From Cryptomeria japonica (Eukaryota > Streptophyta > Pinopsida > Cupressales > Cupressaceae): a stretch of 64,000 bases of DNA. Location: the NCBI RefSeq assembly GCF_030272615.1, contig NC_081414.1, positions 818,160,396-818,224,395 of the forward strand. Reading direction: 5' to 3'. This document shows positions 33,946-46,547 of the stretch, one piece after another. Within the stretch, counting starts at the first letter, position 1. Each line of letters starts with the position of its first letter. A program made the translations under genes and the position numbers. The notes beneath the pieces were generated by a model, which worked only from the letters and a program-made list of their open reading frames with translations, searched no databases and was not told the origin of the DNA.

Positions 33946-34792
33946 GTCACTCCTCCGTGTGATTTCCACCTGTCTTTCACAACTTCGCGAACATTATTCT
34001 TCGTTTGGCTTGCAGCCACGAAACCACAAGAACCGTTAGATCAAAACAGACCTGATATTCTTTTAACTTCATGCCATGCCTGTCCCTTGGGCCCATTGGC
34101 CTTTTCCCTACTTCGTAATGACTAACTTGCTAGCATATTATCTTTGCGAATTCACGTGAGCCGTTAGATCTCAAGAACTTGCTCGTTGTTTACTCTTTTT
34201 ATGACAACCTTGCCCGGACCCACTGCATACCGCCAACTGAGTGCCTTGTCACCGCCATGTCATCGCCAACTGGGGTTACCACATTTACTACCACTCTTAG
34301 CGGGACCCTCCACCTTTTCGCTATTTCGCTGAAGGTATACCTCTTGCATCTCCCGGCCATGAAACAACGAAAAGCCATTGATCTTTTTCCAAGCTCTACA
34401 AAAAGTGGCAGCTGTTATGCCACGTCACTCCTCCGTGTGATTTCCACCTATCTTTCGCGACTTCGTGAACATTATTCTTCGTTTGGCTTGCAGCCACGAA
34501 ACCATGAGAACTGTTAGATCAAAACAGACCTGATCTGCTTTTAACTTCATGCCATGCCTGTCTCTTGGGCCCATCGGCCTTTTCGCTACTTCGCAATGAC
34601 TAACTTGCTAGCATCTTATCTTCGTGAATTCACACGAGCCGTTAGATCTCAAGAACTTGCTCATTGTTTACTCTTTTTATGACAACCTTGCCCGAACCCA
34701 CTGCATACCGCCAACTAAGTGCCTTGTCACTGCCATGTCATCGCCAACTGGGGTTACCACATTTACTACCACTCTTAGCAGGACTCTTAGAA
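33946..34792. repeat. Tandem duplication, 478-bp period
   Basis: The 369 bases from 33946 return at 34424 with few changes (GTCACTCCTCCGTGTGA, CTTCGTTTGGCTTGCAGCC, then TGGGGTTACCACATTTAC). The first copy continues 110 bases further with TTTTCGCTATTTCGCTG before the second begins. The second copy breaks off near 34792, where another repeat family starts. Confidence 0.9.
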
Positions 34793-34794
34793 AT

Positions 34795-35869
34795 TCCCAC
34801 TACACCTTGAGCCTATACGAGCACTCAACCATGCGCAGGGTACAATATCTTTTATAATGTTATAAACTACCCAACTCCTAATCAAATTATTAGGTTATCA
34901 CTTATTAACTCACTTTCGAGGGGTTATCCTGCTATCCACTTTGAGTGCAACCCCCACTCAAAAGCCACTCTCTCAAAGGACACTAAACAAACATGGTCAC
35001 TCCACGAGGACCCTATGGTGAAGCAGACAGCCATAGCACCACTATCCAAATACAAGTGGCCAAAACAAAGATATACTAACTCTTGGTTAACCATAAGGAA
35101 CAGACACTACATGGTTAAGGCAATGAGGTCATCATACATCTCTTGGTGAAAGGGTACCAAATACGCCACAACAAGATGACTGAACCACAGACAAGAAATA
35201 ACCACCAATAATACTCTTTGCAAGAAAAGCTAATTTCACTAAGTCCGCACTCAGACAATCTTTGAGAAAATAACATTATAAACACTTGCAAATACCATTG
35301 ATAAAAAATTAAATAGAACACCCTTCAGTTAAAGCATCATTTGAAAACGTCATTCATTTCTATATAATTTTCAATTCAATATTCCAACATAGAATAAAAT
35401 CCATATTAATTATTCAGCCAAATAAAATTATGAATTATAATAAACATATGATCTATCTCCAAAAATACAACCAAATTATCAGTTTGAATTAAAATCCAAA
35501 GCCTTGATTTCCAATAGATAAATCTATTAAATCAATATAAAAATATTTAACATAACATTTAAACTATCTTAAAAATTCATCGCATTTAGCAAAAATAATC
35601 AACGACACATTAAATTGTGTCACGAAGGGTAAAAGGGCACGCGGTGGGCCAAGGCCCTACCCACGGTAGTGATGTTGTTGGTAGTAGCAGACACTACCCA
35701 TCAGTAGTGCTGCTACCGCCAGTAGTAGGCACTACCACCGGTAGCAGCCATTACCGATCGGTAGTGCTGCTACCCACATAGCAGACACTACTGACCAGTA
35801 GTGTTGCTACCCGCATAGCAGTCACTACCGACCGATAGTGCTACTACAGTGGTAGCAAGCAACTATGGT
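34795..35869 (-). repeat. Old long-LTR fragment, part 1
   Basis: Resembles 50130-51300 and 59080-60110 (GCACTCAACCATGCGCAGGG, TTATTAGGTTATCAC, AACCCCCACTC). This is a third, diverged copy of the long LTR of the element at the right end of the window, cut by copia 2. Strand follows from that similarity. Confidence 0.65.
35668..35866. repeat. GC-rich minisatellite in the old LTR
   Basis: Alternating words GGTAGTGCTGCTAC and GTAGCAGACACTAC, about five to six degenerate copies spaced 35-50 bases. Each word is nearly the reverse complement of its neighbour, so stem-loops are possible. Confidence 0.75.
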
Positions 35870-35874
35870 CCCAC

Positions 35875-37998
35875 TGTTGTTTATAACTAGGTAAGATGGG
35901 TTCGGATTTCCTTGAGGCAACATCCAAACCCACATAGGACTGGGTCCTATCTTAAAGGGGTAACATGCCCCCAAGACAAGATCGGCCCCATATCTCCACG
36001 CCACACTAAATATGCACCACTCCTCCATAAAACAAATTGGTGCCAAAAAGATTAAGGCCGACTTGGATTATATTGATAGCTCAATGATGAATGAATAGTA
36101 CCAAACCGATACTGAGAGGGGGGGGTGAATCAGTACAGACAAAAAAAACACACTCTTAAACTGGTTTGTCAACAGACACTGTGCATTGACAGACAAAGAG
36201 TAACACCAGTCCTTAAACATAGTACAAATGGCAAAACCCAGAATAACTGAGACAAGCATAAACCAGTTGTCACTTATCTTCTCATACAATCTAACACTTC
36301 ATTTCCATTTCACCCTAATGCATGAACAGGTAATCTACCATCAAAGATATACATATAAGCAACTAGATCAACATGATTCACCGCTTGACAGAAAATAACA
36401 TAGCATCACATGAAGAAGACATCACACATGACACACATATTTTTCATGTGGAAACCCAACTGGGAAAAACCACGGTGGGGATGAATACCCACAAGCTTGT
36501 TTTTGAACTCTTTAGAAGTCCACTATGTTAGGAGCCTTGTCCGGTTAAAGACTAATACAATAGGTTCTGTTCGGAACCGATCCTGTTAGGGATCACCCGG
36601 TTAAGGGATGGCTAGAATACCCAGTTAAGGGTTAAACCCTGTTAAAGGTTACCTTGTTAGAGGATTTCAAGAACTCAATGGTTTTGAGTCACCTTGCTAA
36701 AGGATTTACAGCAAGTCAGTTAAAGCTACCTTGTTAAGGGATTTTCCAACTGTTGAGGTGGTTAGAGATCAACAGGTATTACAATGATCTGGTAACAGCA
36801 CTCAATGCCAATGCAGATCTGCTTAAGCTCCTCTTCACCTTCTGCACTTACACTCTGCAGGTATCACTTCTCTCCTCTAGTCTGGAAAGAATCACGTATC
36901 TCTTCTCTTGGATACACAAATGCAACTTTTGCCAACAACCTCAGAAAGAATCACAACATCGACCTTATAGAAAAACAGATAGGTCGGTAGCATAAACCCT
37001 AAACCCTAAACCTGTTAGGTTAAGGAATTCAAATGGTTCAATCCTGACCGTTGAGCACACTATATTAAATGCAATAGTCTTGATCCAATCTCAAGACATT
37101 CTCCATCATTTGTTTTCCATCGATTTCATGGCGGCTGATAACCCATCACATGTTATCATCATTTACAGACTTCGCACATTCTCGAGGTAGATAGGAACAA
37201 TCTCCTTCATACAAGATCCTTCACGCACACAAGTCTTACATGGCAACATGATCTGTTCTTCGTTATCATGCTAACTCATCACACAAAGTCACCAGTTGAG
37301 CCACACAGGCTTGAAGCACTTCAACCGAAAACCCTAAAGTTGAGACTACCAACCAGTAGTCATACAATGCTTCCATGTGCCGGTTCCCATAACCATATGT
37401 TGGTTCACCTTGAACAAACACACTGCTTCACTTTGGCACAAATGCCGGTTCACAGTGATACACCGATTCTCTTCTCTTCATCATATTGACATCAATGACA
37501 ACACACAATGTCATTATGTCCTCATACCGGTTCACATAATGCCAACATATATGGGTTAAAAGCTCATATAAATAAAGTTAAAATATAAACTCAACCACTC
37601 ACTTCATCTCTTATGCAATCAGCAAAACAACTCTGCAACTAAAGGTGCAAAATATAGAAGAGGATTATGCAAACTTGTTCAAGAGGATATAAGGCATTTT
37701 TGGTATTCCTTGATCCAAACTTGGTGTGTTTAGAAGGGAAGATCTGATATAATAAAAGGGATTAGATCTGGAGAATCAATCTAAGTATTGTATTGGTGCA
37801 ATTAAGATTGAATACATAATCAGACCTATGGTTCTTTAGTGCTAGGTTTTTCCTCCTTGGAGGTTTTCCCGGGGTATTTGTGTTTGTCTCTTACTCTCTT
37901 GTTTTCATTCTTGGATTTACTTGATTATGGTTTACTTAATGTTAACAAATAATTAAATGTTATAAATCTGATTACTGAACTAGGTCACAAATTTAACA
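35875..37998 (+). repeat. 5' LTR of copia 2, interrupted
   Basis: Starts TGTTGTTTATAACTAGG, breaks at 36073, resumes at 37553 and ends AAATTTAACA. A TATA-type box CATATAAATA (37566-37574) lies in the resumed part. Confidence 0.93.
36074..37547. mobile_element. Solo LTR nested in the 5' LTR of copia 2
   Basis: 1,474 bp flanked by TATAT on both sides (36069-36073, 37548-37552), with ends TGATAG...CCAACA. The intact 3' LTR of copia 2 lacks it, which proves the insertion. No long coding frame. It contains a G8 run (near 36118) and words such as CCACGGTGGGGATG and repeated CCGGTTAAGG / CTTGTTAAGG (36540-36740). Read on the minus strand it starts TGTTGGCATTATG, the more usual LTR start, so the sense strand is probably minus. 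Confidence 0.88.
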
Positions 37999-38015
37999 TG
38001 GTATCAGAGCTAAGG
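37999..38015 (+). promoter_or_regulatory. Primer binding site, tRNA-iMet
   Basis: TGGTATCAGAGCTAAGG directly after the LTR; this is the standard plant copia site. Confidence 0.95.
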
Positions 38016-38081
38016 TGTTACTAACTTCAGATTTTAGTAAATCATTTGTTGCATATAGTTGTTGTTTGGTTTTAGATTAAA

Positions 38082-41000
38082 ATGTCAGGTTTGAGGGTTG
38101 AAGATAGACTTGATGGAGCCCTTGATTTTTCTACTTGGAAAGGTTGTATTATATGGATCCTTGAAGAGAATGATCTACTAAAATTCATAGAAGAAGAAAG
38201 GTTGTCCCCTCCTAAAGATGTTGAAGAGCTAAAGCAGTTCAAGAAAGACTCCCTCAAGGCTAGGAAGATCATAATTGAATCTGTCAAGAATCATCTTGTC
38301 ACTGTCATATCAAAATTTGCATCTTCCAGGGAAATGATCAAACACTTGGAAAGGATGTATGAAGTCAACAACCTTAGCAGGGCTCTTGCTTTAAGGCAAT
38401 AGCTTCTTCACATGAATATGAAAGAACAAGACTCAATCATGGCCTACTTCATGAAGATCAATGAACTAAAGGACAAGCTAAGTACTCTTGATTGCCAAAT
38501 TTTGGATAAAGATCTTGTTATGATTGCATTAAATGGTCTACCTGATAAATGAGAACCATTCATTCATAGCATTGGTGGAAGAACTAATCATCCCAACTTT
38601 GAGTGTCTTCAATCTGGTTGCATTGAAGAGGAATCTTGAATTGAGGTAAGAGGAAAACTCAAGAACTCTCACAAAGATGATAATCATGTTCTCTTAGCTA
38701 AATCTAGCAAAGGTGGACATTGGAAGAAAGAAAAGAGAAGTAGGGAATTTAGATCCTCCTCCTATGATCCAAGGAAGAAGTCAAGAGATTCCTCTCACAT
38801 TCATTGCTTCAGATGTGATAAGTATGGTCACTATGCCAGAGACTGTCAGAATGATCCCAAGGAAAGGGAAGTCAATTTAAATGAAGTTGTTGAACAAAAT
38901 GAGGACTATCTTCTTATCTCTGCTCTATCAAGCAATGTTCCTATGGATAGTGATACCTGGATAATTGACAATGGTACCTCCAGACACATCTCAGGTTTTC
39001 ATGAGCATCTTTCAGATCTGATTGAAAAGGATACCAACCTTCATGTGGTAATCGGTGATGATGCTTGATACTCAGTAAAAGGTTCTGGTACTACCTCTTT
39101 AAAACTAGATTCTGGTATTTCTTTACAACTCTATGATATCCTTTTTGTACCTCATATTAAAAGAAATCTTATTTCAATTTATGCCTTAGAAGATAAGGGT
39201 TTGCAAATAGCATTTCATGAGGGGAAAGTACTTGCTTGGTCTAAGAAATCTAATTTCAAAACTGCTCGTGTTATTGGAAATAGATGTGATAGTTTATATA
39301 AGCTTGCAGCTAATCCAATTCAAGCTCTCATCCATGAGGCCCCTGAATCATGTGAGCTATGGCATAGAAGACTTGGACATCTACACTTTCAAGCTCTTCC
39401 CACTCTCAGTAAAATGGTTAAAGGTATACCTAAACTTAGTTTATCTCATGATGATGCTTGTAAAGGTTGTGCAAAGGGTAAGAATGTAAAGAACCCTTTT
39501 CATAAATGTGATAGTAGGGATAAAGAAAAGTTAGAGCTTATCCATTCAGATTTATGTCGTCCCATGTCTGTAGCATCTCCTAGCGGCTTCCTTTATTATG
39601 TTATCTTCATAGATGATCTCTCTAGGAAAATATGGATTTACTTTCTTAAATCTAAAGAGTTTGAAGAAGTCCTAAACAGATTTAAAGAATTCAAAGCCTT
39701 AGTTGAAAATACTACTGGAAATTGAATTAAATGTTTAAAGTCTGACAATGGAGGTGAGTACACCTCAGGTAGTTTCTATGATTTCTGTATTAAGGCAGGA
39801 ATTAAGAAGGAGTTTTGTGTTCCCTACAATCCTCAGCAAAATGGAGTTGCTGAAAGAAAGAATGGGACCATTGTTGAAGCTGCAAGAGCCATGATTCATG
39901 ATCAAGACCTGCAACCTTTTCTATGGGCGGAAGCATCCAAAACAACAGTTCACATTTAGAATAGATGTCCTCATCATGCTCTAAAGGATGTAACTCTTGA
40001 AGAAGCCTTTACAGGAATCAAACCTAACATTAGCCACCTAAGGATATTTGAGAGCCTAGTGTATGTTCATGTGCCTAAAGAAAAATGAACCAAGTTGGAT
40101 CCCTCTGGAAAGAAAGGCATCTTAGTGGGATACAGTGAATCTTCCAAAGCCTTCAGGATCTACATTTCAAGTCAAAGGTATGTTGAGGTAAGTAGAGATG
40201 TAACTTTTGAAGAAGATATTGCTTTCAAAATATCTAAAGGTTCATTATCTGATAATAATGATATGGTGATTGAAAATCAAGATTCAAAAGTTGATGCTAA
40301 CCCTGAGATACAGAAGGAGTCCACTGACCTCTCAGATTAGGAAGTTCAGGATGACCCAACAGAACCCATGGACTCTACTGATATACCTAAGGATATTGTG
40401 GTATGCAAGAAGAGACCACTTTGGGTTAGAAACACTATTCAAGATGCTGAAGGATTTGTTGCTTCCAGAGGAACCTAAGAGACTTCAAAATCACGCCAAC
40501 TACATTTCTGTGATGTGTAATATCATTGAGTCCGAACCTCACAATGTCAAAGAATCTATGTCCCATCATGCTTGGAAATCAGCCATGGATGAAGAGTATG
40601 GGTCTATCATCAAGAATGATGTCTGGGACATTGTACCCAAACTCAAAGGTAAGTCTGTTGTTTCTTCTAAATGGTTGTTTAAAATTAAGCATAATGCTGA
40701 TGGTAGTATTGAAAAATATAAAGCTAGATTTGTAGCCTGTGGTTTTTCTCAAAAGGAAGGAATAGATTATGAAGAAACTTTTACTCATGTTGCTAGATAT
40801 ACTTCTATTAGATCTATAATAGCTATTGTTGCAGCCAAAGGTTGGGAGCTACATCAAATGGACGTTAAGACAACCTTTCTCAATGGTGTCAATGAAGAAG
40901 AAGTCTATATTGAGCAACCAAAAGGTTATGTAATCCATAAAAGAGATTCTCATGTTTGTAGGTTGAAGAAAGCCTTATATGGGCTCAAACAGGCTCCTCG

Positions 41001-42098
41001 TGCTTGGTATGAAAGAATTGATAAGTACTTACTAAGCTTAGGATTTTGTAAGAATGATGTTGATGCTAACATTTACTTGAAGATCTATAATGATGATATG
41101 CTTATTTTGGTTTTGTATGTGGATGATTTTTTTCTCACTGGTAAAAAAATAAATTAATCATAAGATGTAAGAAAGAATTAGGCTCAGAATTTGAAATGAA
41201 GGATTTAGGACTAATGCATTACTTCCTAGGGTTACAAGTATGGCAAAAACCCAATGAAATTTTTCTAAGTCAAGGAAAGTATACTATTGATATTCTGAAA
41301 AGATTTAGAATGATGGATTGTAAACCTATGTCTACTCCTATGGAATCTAACTTAAAGAAGTTAAGTGTTTCTACAGCTAACTCTGATTTTGTAGATCCAT
41401 CTGAGTACAGGCAGTTGATTGGATTCTTGATGTATCTAGTCAATACTAGGTCAGATATCTATTATGTTGTGAATGCCCTCAGTCAGTTCATGAGATTGCC
41501 TAAACTTGTTCACCTGGTTGCTACCAAGCACATTCTAAGATACCTGCGTGGCACTATTGGTTATGGGCTGAAGTATTCACTTAATACCTCAATCTTCTTG
41601 GAAGGCTATTCAGATTCAGATTGGGCAGGAAGTGTCAAGGACAGGAAAAGTACTTCGGGTATCTTCTTCTATCTGGGCTCTACAGTAATCTCTTGGGCAT
41701 ATAGAAAATAATCTTCGGTAGCATTAAGCACTGCAGAAGTTGAGTACATTGCAATATCTGTTACATCCAGAGAAGTAGTGTGGCTTCGCAAACTCCTTGT
41801 TGGATTATTTGGTCAATCTAGTGGTCCTACCACCATTCATTGTGATAATCAAAGTTGTATAAAGATGTCAGTAAATCCTGTGTTCCATGACTAGTCCAAA
41901 CATGTGGAAAGGCACTATCACTTCATTCGGGATATGGTGCAAAGAGGCACCATTCAACTAAAGTACATTAGCATAGATGAACAGGTTGCAGGTATCCTTA
42001 CCAAACCCTTATCCATAATGAAGTTTAAATACTTCAAAGATAGACTTGGTATTGTGGAAAATGAAACCCTGGTTGAGAGGGAGTTTCAATCTCAGTGA
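38082..42098 (+). pseudogene. gag-pol polyprotein of copia 2 (stops and two frameshifts)
   Basis: Starts MSGLRVEDRLDGALDF. Zinc knuckle CFRCDKYGHYARDC (38805-38846). Protease WIIDNGTSRHISG has D-N-G-T in place of D-S/T-G. Integrase: RRLGHLHF...CKGCAKGK, HSDLCRP, SDNGGEY, NGVAERKNGT. RT: MDEEYGSIIKNDVWDI, LYGLKQAPRAWYE, LILVLYVDDFFLTG. RNase H: SDSDWAGSVKDRKSTSG, CDNQSCIK, HVERHYHFIRD. The frame shifts once between about 40340 and 40480, and back near 41150 at an A-run. Stops include TAG at Gln places (38401, before NRCPHHAL at 39957) and TGA at probable CGA places (38637, 39067, 39723, 40086). Length about 1,340 codons, normal for the family. Confidence 0.95.
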
Positions 42099-42129
42099 CT
42101 CTATCTGTAGCGCTTTGATCATTCTTTGC

Positions 42130-42330
42130 TTGTGTGTAAGAATGAAAAGTATCCAATCTATGCTTGTGTGCTAGATGGAAAATTGTAATTATGTAAAGAC
42201 CCACTTGTGTATTATACTTTCTATGCTTGTGTGCTAGAACCATCCTATGCTCCTGTGCTAGGTGGAAGATGTAATTCTATGCTTGTGTGCTAGATCCATT
42301 CTATGCTTGTGTGCTAGATGGAACTCTAAA
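42130..42330 (+). repeat. CTATGCTTGTGTGCTAGA repeats downstream of copia 2 pol
   Basis: At least six variants of CTATGCTTGTGTGCTAGA are scattered with 15-50-base spacers between the pol stop and the purine tract. Non-coding; a member-specific 3' untranslated array. Confidence 0.8.
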
Positions 42331-42362
42331 GGTTCAGATTATGTATTCTCTTCTTCACTAGT

Positions 42363-42372
42363 TAAGAGGGAG
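42363..42372 (+). promoter_or_regulatory. Polypurine tract of copia 2
   Basis: TAAGAGGGAG immediately before the 3' LTR. Confidence 0.8.
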
Positions 42373-43017
42373 TGTTGTTTATAACTAGGTAAGATGGGTT
42401 CAGATTGCCTTAAGGAAACATTCGAACCCACATAGATCTGGGTCCTATCTTAAAGGGGTAACGTGCCCCCAAGACAAGACCGGCCCCATATCTCCATGCC
42501 ACACTAAATATGCACCACGCCTCCATAAAACAAATTGGCACCAAAAAGATTAAGGCCGACTTGGAGTATATGGGTTAAAAGCTCATATAAATAAAGTTAA
42601 AATGCAAACTCAACCACTCACTTCATCTCTTATGCAATCAGTGAAACAACTCTACAACTAAAGGTGCAAAATATAGAAGAGGATTGTGCGAACTTGTTCA
42701 AGAGGATATAAGGCATTTTTGGTATTCCTTGATGCAAACTTGGTGTGTTTAGAAGGGCAGATTTGATATAATAAAAGGGATCAGATTCGGAGAATCAAGC
42801 TAAGTATTGTATTGGTACAATTAAGATTGAATACATAATCTGACCTGTGGGTCTTTAGTGTTGGGTTTTTCCTCCTTGGAGGTTTTCCTTGGGTATTTGT
42901 GTTTGTCTCTTACTCTCTTGTTTCCATTCTTGGATTTACTTGATTATGGTTTACTTAATGTTAACAAATAATTAAATGTTAGAAATCTGATTACTGAACT
43001 AGGTCACAAATTTAACA
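42373..43017 (+). repeat. 3' LTR of copia 2
   Basis: Uninterrupted 645-bp LTR, TGTTGTTTATAAC to AAATTTAACA, followed by CCCAC. TATA-type box at 42586-42593. Confidence 0.95.
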
Positions 43018-43022
43018 CCCAC

Positions 43023-43880
43023 GTGGTGGGGCTAGCCCGCCATGTGGGTAAGGGTTAATTAATTTAATAAAACTTCTTTAAAAATAATTTAATCATAACA
43101 TTAAAACATCACATGTTCATCATTTTCACAAGAGCACATACACAGTGCCAAAATCTAAAATATGAAAGGATTATTTTCAATAAGGATAAATTTGCAAATT
43201 AATAACACACAAGAGCCCCTATCATAAAAATTTTGGGCAACAATAGAATAATTTAAAAGATAGGAGAAGGATTATGATAAATTTATTCACTTCCATTACA
43301 CAAGAAGAATTCCTTGCATCTTGCAAGAGGGAAATAACTAATTTTTGCCAACATAAGCCACAAATATTGGGCAAATATAAACTAGAAAACACACAACAAA
43401 CTAATTCTATTCCTTTCTATACCAAATAGAAGAGATAATTCAAAAACTTGATTTTGCAAGAACAAATAACAAACAGCAAATGGAAAGATGAAACATTTCT
43501 TTTCAACATGCACCCATTTGATATGAATTCAACAAAATCATCAATAACAATCACTCTTTCTTTCATTCCAATCATTCAACAAGAATTTATAAAGAGATTT
43601 ACATTTTTCCAACACACAGGAAGCAACTAAAACATTCAAAATTAAATTGCAAAACAAGAAGAGATTATCCAACCTTCAAGCAAACCAGGAAGCAAATGGA
43701 TGGATGAATCCCAATCTTGCAATCCAAAACCAACTCCAGCTCCTCTTCCAAAATGGTTTTCCAAATTTCTTCTTCAAAATTTTGTCTCCCTTCTTCTTGT
43801 GAACTTCTAGAAATATATGGAAAAAATATATTTCAACCTAAACTTTCTAGGTTAAAAGTTTTCTCCACCAATCAGAATAA
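43023..43880 (-). repeat. Old long-LTR fragment, part 2
   Basis: Continues the LTR cut at 35869. It parallels 51300-52200: GTGGGTAAGGGTTAATTAATTTAAT, then TTTGCCAACATAAGCC...ATATTGGGCAA, then AGCTCCTCTTCC...TTCTTC near the end. Too diverged for exact limits. 43881-44234 behind it holds AT-rich DNA with a direct duplication of AGTAATATATCGCATAAACA (43993, 44068). Confidence 0.6.
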
Positions 43881-44234
43881 ACTATTTTAAAAGTAAAAGC
43901 AATCAGATTTACCTTTTGTTTCCATAAATAATTCTTTTCCAACCCAAAATAAAATACAAAAGTCAAATGGAAAGGTAAAAGGGAAAAACTTTTAGTAATA
44001 TATCGCATAAACAATAAAAGAATAAAGTATGTGATATTATTGTTATTATTTATAGCTAATTTATTTAGTAATATATCGCATAAACAATAAAAGAATTCAT
44101 ACATAGGATAGAGAATAATATTTTTATTTAAATGAAATTGAATATTTAAAGTAATAGCATACAAATGCTTGTTTGAATGACAAAGTATAGCCTTCAGCAT
44201 ATATTACAATTTTTTAATAAGATTATTTTCATAA

Positions 44235-46547
44235 TGTTGGTAAACAGATTTGTCCTTCTTAAATACCTTTCAAAAATGACTCTCAAATGCCCAAATTGAA
44301 AGACAAAAACTAGAACCAACGGTTGAGTCACTTGCAATGGTGAGTGCAAGTGCTCTCTGAATTTTAATATGAAGGTACAACTCCTTTCGTTGGATAAAAA
44401 TGTATATTTTTTGAATATGCTTTTAACCAGAAAGCAATAAAGGAAAACTAGCATCTACCCATAACCATGAAAATATATGCGAATAACAAATTTATAATGA
44501 AGTGAACGAAGATAAGTAAAACACAGTTTAATTATCCACACCCACGAAAATACCCTTTCCAATAGATCAAAATGCTCTAAATACTGATCGAGTCTCTCTC
44601 ATGCCTCAAAGGACAAGGGGGATCAAAATATCCAGATAAAGAGTTAACAATAGATTTCTTTCCAAATACAAATTATTTCTGAAATCAAAGTTTCAGAATC
44701 AAATGCATATACATAGTTTGATGTAACAGAAAAGACAATGAAAGGAAATTACAAGAGAGACAAAGCTCATTGTAATCAAAAAAAAAATATTGACAAATCC
44801 TCAGATCAACAAAATCTTCTTTATTCTATCAATGCCAAAAATGTGAGCTCACAGACTCAACACTTCTGAAAAACAAAACTATGCATTCCAGAAAAACAAT
44901 GTTGCCCCTTCTTTTTTACAGCAAAAAGAGGGAAAAAAAAAGAACCCTTTCTCCTTTCTTTCATTACATATATATAGTTGAGAATTTCAGTTATCAATAA
45001 CTGATTCTTGAAAAAAATATTAATTAATCTTTTCCTTTATCTTCTATCTTCTTCTGACACCTCTTTTTAATTTTGCTTCAAATATTTTATCCCCCATTCC
45101 TTTCTAAAAAATATTTGAACAGAATGTAATTTAAACACATCTAATTATGTGTTGACAGGTGGTCATTTATTTTATATCTCCATTTCAAACGTGATCTTCT
45201 CATAATAATATTTTTCTCAGAAATTTGTATAGACCCGTACTCCGAGATCAATAACTTTCGAAAAAAATAATATTTGTCCAATCTCTCTAGTATAGATTTA
45301 GAAAACTAGATTTTCTAAAACGTGTCAAAAATTCAGCTCAATCCAATGGTGCAATTAAAAGTTATGCCCCCCGCACCAAGACTGATTTTTTCTATCTCAA
45401 AAAATCCATGGTTACAGGTTGCATTGAAAACTATAAATAATATACATGTCAAAACTTACACATGGATCACGACTTTGAGTTGCCATTTGAAGGAATGAGC
45501 TCTATTTTATGACAAAGTTCTCTTTACAATAGAGGAGGATTGTAACTCTTCAGATTTTTGGTAATACCGTTAGCTGCTGAAATAATTCTTTGAAAATATT
45601 ATCAACTGCTATCCTTTGTTATCAACTTATGAATTAATAATTAAATCCATCTTTCAAAAAGTCAAATCTTCCTTTGTAACATGAAGGTTGGACTTTGTAT
45701 GTGTTAGTGTGGCTATCTCAAAAGTCATCCAAACACTTTTACTCTCAGCTCGATGATCATTTTTAAAAACATCAACAGTCTGAACCTGCGAACTTTGAAC
45801 CTTGAACCTGCGAGGTTCAATAGTTCAAGTTCAATGACCAAAAATTACAAAGCCTGAAATTTGAACTTTGAACCTTTTGAACTCGAGGGCTTGAACCTGC
45901 GGGCTTGAACCAAAAAGGTTCAATAGTTCAAGTTCAAAAAAATTACAAAGCCCGCTCCAGTTGAATTCGAACTTTGAACTTTGAACTTTGAAAAGGTTCA
46001 AGGTTCAAGTTCAATGACAATTGTTTTTTTTTGCTGCTATAGAAAAACCTGCATAACTTTTTAGTGGGAGCTCTATTTCTTATGAAATCTTAACTATAAA
46101 ATAAATAAGTTGAGTAGAACATAACCCAGAAATTATTTTTGCATATGACACATAAAAATTAAGATTTAATTGTTTGGGCATATTAGTAACCCAAAAATTA
46201 AGCAATTAAAATCTCCCAGGCGACATGGAGTTTGGCCATAAAAACTAGTCATTTTGGAGAAGAGGAAAATTATCTCTACAAAAAGATTTTATGTTATCTT
46301 TCACAAACTTTGAAAAACAATGACTTCTTTGTGACTGACAGGTAGGGGATGTCCAAGAGGGTGCTTGAAAGTTTGAACAAAGGTGACCAACACTTTCAAC
46401 ATTAAAACATTAGCAATAGCTGGCTTTTAGCTGAATATGAGGCTTTAGGCACGAGCAAAAATATAGGTGTAACATTGGCTCTAATTGGGGACTAGGACTG
46501 TAAAGGACTAGGAGAATCCAGAATGTCTCTAGGAGAGAAGAAGAATA
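44235..46547 (-). repeat. LTR remnant related to the Tat LTR (F)
   Basis: Starts TGTTGGTAAACAGATTTG. It shares with the Tat LTR the ordered words CCCAAATTGAAAGAC...ACCAACGGTTG, AAGGTACAACTCC, TTTTAACCAGAAAGCAA, the GGTTCAA arrays, and GTAACATTGGCTCTAATTGG...AAGGACTAGG at its far end. It lacks the accessory ORF and any pol sequence, so it is a shorter relative of about 2.3 kb. No certain target duplication. Confidence 0.65.
45780..46020 (-). promoter_or_regulatory. GGTTCAA/TTGAACC array in LTR remnant F
   Basis: Three rounds of GAACC(T)TTGAAC... followed by GGTTCAATAGTTCAAGTTCAA, as in the Tat LTRs although the flanks have diverged. Confidence 0.5.

Larger units (their letters stand above)
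35875..43017 (+). mobile_element. Ty1/copia retrotransposon 2, dead, carrying a nested solo LTR
   Basis: Target duplication CCCAC (35870-35874 and 43018-43022). The LTRs are 645 bp each once the nested insertion is removed: 199 + 446 bases on the left, 645 on the right. It has a canonical primer site, a gag-pol region of the usual length and a purine tract. It belongs to a different family from copia 1 (different LTR and gag). Confidence 0.96.

Noticed and set aside
35668-35866. CRISPR-like array
   Set aside because: Repeats are degenerate and inverted with irregular spacing, in a plant repeat context.
44230-46155. CATAA target duplication around 44235-46150 as a 1.9-kb solo LTR
   Set aside because: CATAA does flank TG...CA there, but similarity to the Tat LTR continues past 46150 to about 46540, so the right-hand match is probably chance.
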